Source of the DNA: an uncultured Lachnospiraceae bacterium
GTDB taxonomy: Bacteria > Bacillota > Clostridia > Lachnospirales > Lachnospiraceae
Length of the DNA: 5,208 nucleotides
Direction: 5' to 3'
NCBI GenBank assembly: GCA_902803015.1
Contig: CADCOL010000073.1
Span: 1 to 5,208, forward strand
Shown here one piece after another: positions 1 to 4,908 of the stretch. Each line of letters opens with the position of its first letter. Positions within the stretch are counted from its first letter, which is position 1. The notes beneath the pieces were generated by a model that searched no databases, had not been told where the DNA came from, and worked only from the letters and a program-made list of their open reading frames with translations. The position numbers and the translations under genes were made by a program.

Positions 1-159
1 ATGGAACTGAAATTAAAGAGAAATCTTCTGATTGCCTGCATCAACCGCGGCGGCAGCGTAATTACCCCGAACGGTCAGAGTACCATCCAGATGGGGGATA
101 CCGTAATCGTTGTTACGACGCAAAAAGGTCTGGGCGATATTAAAGATATCCTGGAGTAA
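1..159 (+). CDS. trkA: TrkA-type K+ uptake regulator, C-terminal fragment (RCK_C domain)
   Basis: This is the 3' end of a gene that enters from the left edge: 52 codons, then TAA. The visible protein is one RCK_C domain, with hydrophobic strands (LLIACI, TVIVVTT) and the family pattern P-x-G-x(6)-x-G-D (PNG at 23-25, GD at 32-33). Full TrkA proteins are about 450 residues, with Rossmann RCK_N domains that bind NAD(H) or nucleotides on the inner face of TrkH/KtrB transporters and gate them. The window happens to open with an ATG, but this is an internal Met of a longer reading frame, not a start: an RCK_C domain alone would lack the nucleotide-binding part. The trkH gene follows after 5 bases, and its ribosome binding site lies inside the last codons of this gene, so the two are translationally linked. 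The family call is firm. Whether the protein has one or two RCK units cannot be seen. Confidence 0.88.
   Translation: MELKLKRNLLIACINRGGSVITPNGQSTIQMGDTVIVVTTQKGLGDIKDILE
153..156 (+). promoter_or_regulatory. Ribosome binding site of trkH inside the trkA 3' end
   Basis: GGAG at 153-156 lies 8 bases before the ATG at 165 and overlaps the last sense codons of trkA. This supports both the ATG start and trkA-trkH translational coupling. Confidence 0.7.
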
Positions 160-164
160 ATTAG

Positions 165-1604
165 ATGAACTATTCGTTCGTATTCTACATTTTGGGCTGG
201 GTGCTGACGCTGGAAGCGGGCTTCATGATGCTTCCCTGCGTTACGTCCGTCATTTATCGGGAGAAAACCGGTCTCTGGTTTCTCGCGGTGGCGGTCGTCG
301 CGGCAATCGGCGGACTTTTGCTGATTCGCAAGAAACCGAAGAACCCCCAGTTCTTTACGAAGGAAGGATTCGCCGTGGTCGGTCTTTCCTGGATTGCAAT
401 GAGTCTTGTGGGAGCACTCCCCTTTACCTTAAGCGGCGAAATCCCCAATTATGTGGACGCGGTATTTGAGACGGCGTCCGGTTTTACGACGACCGGAGCC
501 AGTATTCTACTTGATGTGGAAGCATTAAGTCATACGGCACTGATCTGGAGAAGCTTTACGCACTGGATCGGCGGTATGGGAGTTTTCATTTTCCTGCTTG
601 CCGTTCTTCCGATGGCGGGCGGCTACAACATGAATCTGATGCGCGCGGAAAGCCCGGGACCTTCTGTCGGAAAGCTGGTTCCCAAGGTAAAGGAAAGCGC
701 GAAAATCCTGTATATTATCTATTTTTCCATTACCATTACGGAAATCGTTCTTTTAATAATTGCAAGAATGCCCGTATTTGACGCCATCTGCATTGGTTTC
801 GGTACCGCTGGTACCGGAGGTTTCGGTGTGCGCGGCGATTCCTGTGCATCCTACAATGCGGTGTGTCAGTGGATTATTACCGTCTTTATGGCACTGTTCG
901 GAATTAACTTCAACTTTTACTATTTTATTCTTCGCAAGAAATTTAAGGATGCCTTTTCGATTGAAGAGGTGCGCTGGTATGTGGCTTTGATTCTTTTAAG
1001 CACCGCGTTCATTACCTTCAATGTCTGGGGCACCTATTCGACGGCGGAAGAAACCGTTCGTACGGCGGCATTCCAGGTTTCGTCCATTGTGACGACGACC
1101 GGATTCGGCTCCACGGATTTTAACCTGTGGCCGACGTTCTCGAAAACGATCCTGATTGTTTTAATGTTAACCGGTGCCTGCGCGGGCAGTACGGGCGGCG
1201 GTCTTAAAATTTCACGTTTTATCATCTGGTGGAAGAGTATCAAGAACCAGCTCGAAACTTTCGTGCATCCGAGATCCGTCAACGCGGTGGAGATGGACGG
1301 CAAGACCATCGACAAGGATACGGTCCGTTCCGTTTCCGTGTACATGGTAGTATTCCTTCTGGTATACGTGATATCCGTATTTCTTCTGTCACTGGACAAA
1401 TTTGATCTGGTTACGAATTTTACCGCAGTCCTGGCATCCGTAAACAATATCGGACCGGGCCTCGGTGAGGTGGGTCCCTGCGGAAGTTTTGCGGGATTTA
1501 ATTATTTTTCCAAAATCGTTTTAATCTTTGACATGCTTGCAGGTCGTCTGGAACTGTATCCGATTCTGCTTTTGCTTGCTCCGGGTGTCTGGAAGAAGCA
1601 TTAA
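165..1604 (+). CDS. trkH: Trk/Ktr-family K+ uptake transporter, membrane subunit TrkH
   Basis: Integral membrane K+ translocating subunit, 479 residues, the usual TrkH length. It should work with the TrkA-type regulator encoded just upstream. The family's four pore loops are all visible, each with a filter glycine: SGFTTTGAS (105-113), GTAGTGGFG (213-221), SIVTTTGFG (307-315) and VNNIGPGLG (426-434). The intramembrane gating loop after the third repeat is present as TGACAGSTGGGLKISR (336-351). The typical C-terminal GRLELYP motif is at 460-466, followed by a short tail. Many hydrophobic segments fit the M1-P-M2 fourfold architecture, with two extra N-terminal helices (about 5-30 and 38-54). 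The ATG at 165 is chosen because GGAG lies 8 bases upstream and the protein starts directly with the first helix. I see no truncation or missing filter glycine. TrkH and KtrB cannot be separated by eye, but the length and two extra N-terminal helices favour TrkH. Confidence 0.95.
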   Translation: MNYSFVFYILGWVLTLEAGFMMLPCVTSVIYREKTGLWFLAVAVVAAIGGLLLIRKKPKNPQFFTKEGFAVVGLSWIAMSLVGALPFTLSGEIPNYVDAVFETASGFTTTGASILLDVEALSHTALIWRSFTHWIGGMGVFIFLLAVLPMAGGYNMNLMRAESPGPSVGKLVPKVKESAKILYIIYFSITITEIVLLIIARMPVFDAICIGFGTAGTGGFGVRGDSCASYNAVCQWIITVFMALFGINFNFYYFILRKKFKDAFSIEEVRWYVALILLSTAFITFNVWGTYSTAEETVRTAAFQVSSIVTTTGFGSTDFNLWPTFSKTILIVLMLTGACAGSTGGGLKISRFIIWWKSIKNQLETFVHPRSVNAVEMDGKTIDKDTVRSVSVYMVVFLLVYVISVFLLSLDKFDLVTNFTAVLASVNNIGPGLGEVGPCGSFAGFNYFSKIVLIFDMLAGRLELYPILLLLAPGVWKKH

Positions 1605-1635
1605 TCCGGGAATGCGGAACCGAAATCGTGTTTGT

Positions 1636-1641
1636 GGGGGA
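1636..1641 (+). promoter_or_regulatory. Probable ribosome binding site of the K+ channel gene
   Basis: GGGGGA lies 4 bases before the ATG at 1646. The spacing is short, but it is the only purine-rich element close to any start here. An in-frame GTG at 1628 is possible but has only a poor upstream match (GCGGAACC), and its six extra residues (VFVGEP) add nothing recognisable. Confidence 0.45.
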
Positions 1642-1645
1642 ACCG

Positions 1646-2827
1646 ATGGCGAAGAATAATAAGATCAGAAAAAGAATATTCGACATTATTCAAATCGGAA
1701 ACAAGGAAGATTTGCCGAGTTTTACGTTTGATATTGTCATTACGGTTTTGATTCTTCTGAATTTGGGCGTTACGATTGCACAGACATTCGAACAGTGTAA
1801 TCCGATTATGCCTTTCTTAAACACCGTGGAAGCAGTAACGGTCATCCTGTTTACGATTGAGTATATTCTGCGAATTGTAACCGCGGATTATCTGTATCCG
1901 AAGAGAAGCCCGGTCTGGGCAAGAATTTCCTTTGTTTTTTCCTTTTTCGGTTTGGTGGATTTGTTTACGATTCTGCCGTTTTTCCTGCCGTTTATTCTTC
2001 CGACGGGTGCGGTAGCGTTCCGTGTATTCCGCGTGGTGCGAATCTTCCGTCTGTTTAAGGTCAATACGCAGTTTGATGCGTTTAACGTAATTCTCAATGT
2101 TTTAAAAGAGAAAAGGAATCAGCTCTTTTCCTCGTTTACGATGATAGCAATTCTTACGATCGCGTCTTCGCTTTGCATGTACGGTGCGGAGCATGAGGCA
2201 CAGCCGGAGCTTTTCAGGAATGCTTTTTCGGGCATCTGGTGGTCGGTTTCCACGCTTCTGACCGTGGGATACGGTGATTTATATCCGGTTACCACACTCG
2301 GACGAATCATGGCGATTGTGATTTCCTTCCTGGGTGTCGGAATGGTTGCAATCCCCACCGGTATTGTTTCCGCAGGTTTTGTGGAGCAGTATACAAAAAT
2401 GAAAACGATGGCAACCTCCGAAGAGATTCACGATGTGCATTTTGTGGTAAGTGATCTTGTTTCCGGACATGCCTGGATTGGCAAAAAAATCCGTGAGATT
2501 ATCCTTCCGCCGGAGGTTATGGTGGTTGCGATTTACAGGGATGGCGTCATGCTGATTCCGAATGGGGAATCCGTTCTGGAGGCGGGAGACCGTCTGATTC
2601 TGGGTGCACATTTCTACGAAGCGGAAGATGACGAGATTCTTCTTTCGGAGATTACCGTAAAGAGCGAGAATCCGTGGGTCGGCAAGCAGATCAGCGATCT
2701 GGATATCCGTAGGAAGGATTTGATTGTGCGAATCCGGAGAAAGAAAAAGAACATCGTTCCGACGGGAGAAACGAGGATTCAGGCAGGAGACGTGCTTTTG
2801 ATGATTACGGGAAAAAAAGAGGCCTGA
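1646..2827 (+). CDS. Voltage-gated-type K+ channel with two tandem C-terminal RCK_C domains
   Basis: Six-transmembrane K+ channel subunit, 393 residues from the ATG, presumed tetrameric. S1 is at about 26-46, S2 55-80 and S3 93-118. S4 has arginines every third residue (R126, R129, R132, R135, then K138). S5 is at about 157-180, the pore filter TVGYGD at 206-211 and S6 219-245. The filter is fully canonical for K+. After S6 the chain has no GxGxxG Rossmann domain; it goes to two RCK_C-like domains (about 264-322 and 334-391). Each has a W-[IV]-G-K start (277-280, 344-347) and the P-x-G-x(6)-x-G-D pattern (PNGE and AGD 313-315; PTGE and AGD 380-382). RCK_C domains in other K+ proteins bind small ligands, including cyclic di-AMP; a ligand here is inference. 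The gene lies 41 bases after trkH with no promoter or terminator visible between, so it is probably in the trk operon. The start could instead be GTG at 1628. Confidence 0.9.
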   Translation: MAKNNKIRKRIFDIIQIGNKEDLPSFTFDIVITVLILLNLGVTIAQTFEQCNPIMPFLNTVEAVTVILFTIEYILRIVTADYLYPKRSPVWARISFVFSFFGLVDLFTILPFFLPFILPTGAVAFRVFRVVRIFRLFKVNTQFDAFNVILNVLKEKRNQLFSSFTMIAILTIASSLCMYGAEHEAQPELFRNAFSGIWWSVSTLLTVGYGDLYPVTTLGRIMAIVISFLGVGMVAIPTGIVSAGFVEQYTKMKTMATSEEIHDVHFVVSDLVSGHAWIGKKIREIILPPEVMVVAIYRDGVMLIPNGESVLEAGDRLILGAHFYEAEDDEILLSEITVKSENPWVGKQISDLDIRRKDLIVRIRRKKKNIVPTGETRIQAGDVLLMITGKKEA

Positions 2828-2847
2828 AGTAACGTACTTCATTGAAG
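2826..2847. repeat. Overlapping inverted repeats upstream of and across the -35 box
   Basis: GAAGTA-acg-TACTTC (2826-2840) is a perfect 6-base inverted repeat that begins in the channel gene's stop codon. Its right arm is shared with a second one, CTTCA-t-TGAAG (2837-2847), which covers the -35 box. With no T-run after it, it does not look like a terminator. It could be a regulator site; no regulator family is recognised. Confidence 0.4.
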
Positions 2848-2870
2848 CACAAAAAAGATTGTGCTATACT
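2842..2870 (+). promoter_or_regulatory. Extended -10 housekeeping-sigma promoter for the HD-GYP gene
   Basis: The -35 box is TTGAAG (2842-2847), then a 17-base spacer, then the -10 box TATACT (2865-2870). A TG dinucleotide one base upstream of the -10 (2862-2863) gives an extended -10. The predicted transcript start is near 2877, leaving a leader of about 54 bases. Both boxes are close to consensus at optimal spacing, so this is the best promoter in the window. Confidence 0.8.
2847..2864. promoter_or_regulatory. Operator-like palindrome filling the promoter spacer
   Basis: GCACAA-aaaaga-TTGTGC is a perfect inverted repeat with 6-base arms. It starts on the last base of the -35 box and ends on the base before the -10 box. 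A protein bound there would sit between the two promoter elements. No matching regulator is encoded in the window. The sequence symmetry is directly visible; the operator role is inference. Confidence 0.5.
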
Positions 2871-2881
2871 GTGAATTGGGG

Positions 2882-2930
2882 AGTTTTTTGAAAAACTGAT
2901 ACAGTTTGGAGAAATGGTAAGGGCAAAACT
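2882..2930 (+). promoter_or_regulatory. Leader with mutually exclusive short hairpins
   Basis: Four alternating complementary segments lie between the predicted transcript start and the start codon: AGTTT (2882-2886), AAACT (2893-2897), AGTTT (2903-2907) and AAACT (2926-2930). Pair 1:2 extends to AGTTTTT/AAAAACT, and pair 2:3 to AAACTG-ata-CAGTTT. Pair 3:4 would enclose the ribosome binding site in its loop. The stems are short and A/U-rich, so real folding is uncertain. Confidence 0.35.
2919..2923 (+). promoter_or_regulatory. Ribosome binding site that supports a TTG start
   Basis: AAGGG lies 7 bases before the TTG at 2931. An in-frame stop at 2889-2891 and the lack of any ATG or GTG between it and 2931 leave TTG as the only start that keeps the first membrane helix. 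Confidence 0.65.
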
Positions 2931-4160
2931 TTGAAGTTAGACAGATCGGAAAAAAGAGCAATCATAATTTTCGGCTCTATTCTGGGAGTATTGCTGATTC
3001 TTCTGGTATTTACGGTCGTTCGCTGGCGAATTGACAATACGCAGGAGATTGACTATACCGTTTCCGTGGCAGACCGTATGGGTGCCGGAGAGGACGGAAA
3101 CAACCCGAAGAAAGAGATTTACGTCATGATGGAGAAGACCAAGCAGTGGCCCTCCACGAATGCAGACGGGTCTCCTTCCGTGGGCGCGGAATATGACGGC
3201 CGGATTTACAATAACAGCGGCAAGGAAGTCGTTGACTGGACCATGACCATTTACATGCCGAACGGCAAGGACGGCAAAACGGCGGTCGGCACCATCGATT
3301 CAAGCTGGAACGGTGAATATACGAATAACGGGGAATCCGTTTCCTTCGTGCCGGCAGATTACTTAAACCATCTTCTGAAAGATGAAATGAAGACCTTCGG
3401 ATTTGTTATGTATTCCGACAAGAGTCTTGATTTTACGGATTTTGAAATCCGCGGATTTTACCAGACCTCTTTACTGGAGTATCCGGCATTTTGGATTTCC
3501 ATTGCGGGCCTTTTAATCTGGGCCACCTGGGTGTTTGCATACCTGATTGTCAACATCCGTGCAAGAAAGTTGCGTCGCCAGAAAGAGCATGACGAGAAGA
3601 TTATCGAAGAGACCATGCAGGTCTTCGCAAACTTCATCGATGCAAAAGACGAATATACAAAAGGTCACTCCACAAGAGTATCCTTCTATTCCCAGAAGAT
3701 TGCAAAGCGCATGGGAATGAACGAAGAAGAAATAAAGATGATCGGGTATATGGGGCTGATGCATGACTGCGGAAAAATCGCCATCCCCGATGAAGTTCTC
3801 AATAAACGCGGTCCTCTGACCGAAGAAGAACGTAAAATCATCGAAGAGCATACAACCCGCGGCGGCAAGATGCTTGAAAACTTTACATCCCTGCCGGGCA
3901 TCCGTGACGGTGCGTTGTATCACCATGAACGTTACGACGGCAAAGGATATCCGGAAGGCTTAATCGGCAAGGAGATTCCTCTTTATGCAAGAATTATCAA
4001 CGTAGCCGATGCATTCGATGCAATGAATTCCGATCGTTGCTATCGTAACCGTCTGCCGAAGTTCAAGATTCTTTACGAGCTTCGTACGAATGCGGGCACG
4101 CAGTTCGATCCGGAAATCGTTGAGTACATGATTGCGATGTACCAGGAAGGAAAGATTTGA
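2931..4160 (+). CDS. Membrane HD-GYP cyclic di-GMP phosphodiesterase with CBM2-like outer domain
   Basis: Predicted to hydrolyse cyclic di-GMP in the cytoplasm in response to an outside signal; 409 residues from a TTG start. Order: short basic tail; helix 1 (about 9-31); outer domain (about 60-176); helix 2 (about 184-209); linker helix rich in K, R and E (210-235); HD-GYP domain (about 236-405). Catalytic signatures are intact: GHS (H246), HD of MHDCGK (H278, D279), H307, HHERYDGKGYP (331-341) and NVADAFDAM (D360). The outer domain resembles family 2 carbohydrate-binding modules: W103 then PNG at 110-112, SSWNG with W126, AxY-L-N (Y144, N146) and TFGF at 155-158. It lacks the cysteine pair common in that family. 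The gene has its own strong promoter and lies between the K+ genes and mscL. The HD-GYP call is firm, the outer-domain call moderate, and the ligand unknown. A role on another cyclic dinucleotide or nucleotide cannot be excluded. Confidence 0.9.
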   Translation: MKLDRSEKRAIIIFGSILGVLLILLVFTVVRWRIDNTQEIDYTVSVADRMGAGEDGNNPKKEIYVMMEKTKQWPSTNADGSPSVGAEYDGRIYNNSGKEVVDWTMTIYMPNGKDGKTAVGTIDSSWNGEYTNNGESVSFVPADYLNHLLKDEMKTFGFVMYSDKSLDFTDFEIRGFYQTSLLEYPAFWISIAGLLIWATWVFAYLIVNIRARKLRRQKEHDEKIIEETMQVFANFIDAKDEYTKGHSTRVSFYSQKIAKRMGMNEEEIKMIGYMGLMHDCGKIAIPDEVLNKRGPLTEEERKIIEEHTTRGGKMLENFTSLPGIRDGALYHHERYDGKGYPEGLIGKEIPLYARIINVADAFDAMNSDRCYRNRLPKFKILYELRTNAGTQFDPEIVEYMIAMYQEGKI

Positions 4161-4162
4161 TT

Positions 4163-4192
4163 TTGCCGAAGGGCAGCAGGTAAGAATTTAAT
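4163..4192 (+). promoter_or_regulatory. Candidate mscL promoter
   Basis: TTGCCG (4163-4168), an 18-base spacer and TTTAAT (4187-4192) form a moderate housekeeping-type promoter just after the HD-GYP stop codon. It would give a leader of about 60 bases. I see no terminator before it, so mscL may also be reached by readthrough. Confidence 0.35.
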
Positions 4193-4241
4193 CGTCCGTT
4201 TCAGCCGGGCGCATTAAAGATATAGCAAAAAGTATTCCACT

Positions 4242-4250
4242 AAAGGAGGG
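4242..4250 (+). promoter_or_regulatory. Strong ribosome binding site that decides the mscL start
   Basis: AAAGGAGGG ends one base before the ATG at 4252 but 10 bases before the in-frame ATG at 4261. The first is too close for initiation, so 4261 is preferred. The resulting N-terminus, MKKMFGEFKEF, is also typical of MscL. Confidence 0.7.
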
Positions 4251-4260
4251 TATGGAAACT

Positions 4261-4782
4261 ATGAAAAAAATGTTTGGAGAATTTAAAGAGTTCATATCCA
4301 AGGGAAATGTCCTTGATATGGCAGTCGGTATCATCATCGGTGGTGCGTTCACCGCTATCGTGAACTCACTCGTTCAGGACATCCTGAATCCTTTGATTAA
4401 TACCATCCTCGGCGGTTTCAGTTTCGATTCCATGAATCTGATTGTAAAATGGCCCTGGATTAAGGGAATCAACGAAGCGATTTATGCAACGAATCCTTCC
4501 ACCTGGCAGGAAGTTCTTCGCAAGATTTTCCCGAACCCGATTGATTATCCCGTATTCTGCTTCGGAAACTTCATCAGCGCAATCATTACTTTCTTTGTAA
4601 CTGCACTTGCATTATTCATCTTAATCAAGTCCATCAACAAGGCAAAAGCAATGACCGAAAAGAAGAAAGCAGAAGAAGAGGCAGCAGCTCCGACCACCAA
4701 GATTTGTCCTTTCTGCAAATCCGAAATCAACATCGAAGCTACCAAGTGCCCGCACTGCACATCCGATCAGCCGAAGGCATAA
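4261..4782 (+). CDS. mscL: Large-conductance mechanosensitive channel MscL with C-terminal zinc ribbon
   Basis: Pressure-relief channel of the cell membrane that opens on membrane stretch after osmotic downshock; expected homopentamer. 173 residues from ATG 4261. The amphipathic N-terminal helix (MKKMFGEFKEFISKGNVLDM) and the pore helix TM1 (AVGIIIGGAFTAIVNSLVQD, 21-40) match the family closely. A long outer loop with several aromatics (about 48-97) is followed by TM2 (about 98-123). Then comes a charged helix rich in K, E and A (126-143), matching the usual C-terminal bundle. The protein is longer than the 130-150 residues of typical MscL because of a four-cysteine tail, CPFC (149-152) and CPHC (163-166), a zinc-ribbon pattern found in some Firmicutes MscL. 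An ATG at 4252 adds three residues but sits too close to the ribosome binding site. Two terminators follow; the 3' end is tandemly duplicated. Confidence 0.95.
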   Translation: MKKMFGEFKEFISKGNVLDMAVGIIIGGAFTAIVNSLVQDILNPLINTILGGFSFDSMNLIVKWPWIKGINEAIYATNPSTWQEVLRKIFPNPIDYPVFCFGNFISAIITFFVTALALFILIKSINKAKAMTEKKKAEEEAAAPTTKICPFCKSEINIEATKCPHCTSDQPKA

Positions 4783-4792
4783 TTAGAGTAAT

Positions 4793-4821
4793 AAACGCCC
4801 CGCGTTGCGGGGCGTTTTCTT
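4793..4821 (+). terminator. Rho-independent terminator of mscL
   Basis: An 11-base perfect stem, AAACGCCCCGC / GCGGGGCGTTT, with a 3-base GTT loop, followed by TTTTCTT. It lies 10 bases after the mscL stop codon. Confidence 0.93.
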
Positions 4822-4858
4822 ACTGCAAAGAAAGCAGCTGAAGGCTTAATAAGATAAT

Positions 4859-4885
4859 AAAGGCCCCGCATCTGCGGGGCTTTTT
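4859..4885. terminator. Second terminator, probably bidirectional between mscL and xpt
   Basis: Stem GCCCCGC / GCGGGGC with an ATCT loop, extended by A-T pairs, then TTTTT on the plus strand. On the minus strand the same stem is followed by CTTTATTATCTTAT, so it can also end xpt transcription. It is the duplicate of the terminator at 4793. Confidence 0.85.
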
Positions 4886-4895
4886 GTGTGCGGGC

Positions 4896-4908
4896 CGGCA
4901 AATTGCCG
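4896..4908. repeat. Short inverted repeat directly after xpt
   Basis: CGGCAA-a-TTGCCG has 6-base arms and touches the xpt stop codon. With a 1-base centre and no T-run on either strand it is not a standard terminator. It may only stabilise the mRNA end or be chance. Confidence 0.3.

Larger units (their letters stand above)
4754..4887. repeat. Diverged tandem duplication of the mscL 3' end and terminator
   Basis: Unit A (4754-4821) and unit B (4822 to about 4887) lie head to tail, both beginning ACTGCA. Aligned by hand from CAG (4768 and 4835), 44 of 52 columns match, with two single-base gaps. Unit A reads Q-P-K-A-stop as the end of mscL; unit B reads Q-L-K-A-stop in the matching frame. Both continue through TAATAAA into a GCCCCGC hairpin and a T-run. 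Unit B is a non-coding remnant that supplies the second terminator. Confidence 0.75.

Noticed and set aside
1..3. ATG at the first base as a start of a 52-residue gene
   Set aside because: The product is only the end of an RCK_C domain and the frame is open to the edge, so it is the 3' part of a longer trkA-type gene.
1034..1447. Reverse-strand open frame of 137 codons inside trkH
   Set aside because: Composition and lack of domains mark it as a shadow of the well-supported trkH frame. The similar reverse frames at 2279-2842 and 3513-3926 are rejected for the same reason.
1628..1645. GTG start for the K+ channel
   Set aside because: Weak ribosome binding site and six extra residues without recognisable value. 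ATG 1646 is preferred, though not proven.
2826..2840. Inverted repeat after the channel gene as a terminator
   Set aside because: The stem is short and A/T-rich and is followed by ATTGAAG, not a T-run. Kept only as a possible regulator site.
4164..4175. TGCC-gaag-GGCA inverted repeat after the HD-GYP gene as a terminator
   Set aside because: Only 4 base pairs and no T-run.
4193..4211. CGTCCG/CGGGCG hairpin before mscL as a terminator or riboswitch
   Set aside because: Six pairs with one G-U wobble, a 7-base loop and no T-run; it overlaps the predicted transcript start and shows no conserved motif.
4252..4260. ATG 4252 as the mscL start
   Set aside because: It lies one to two bases after GGAGGG, too close for initiation. 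ATG 4261 has workable spacing and gives the usual MscL N-terminus.
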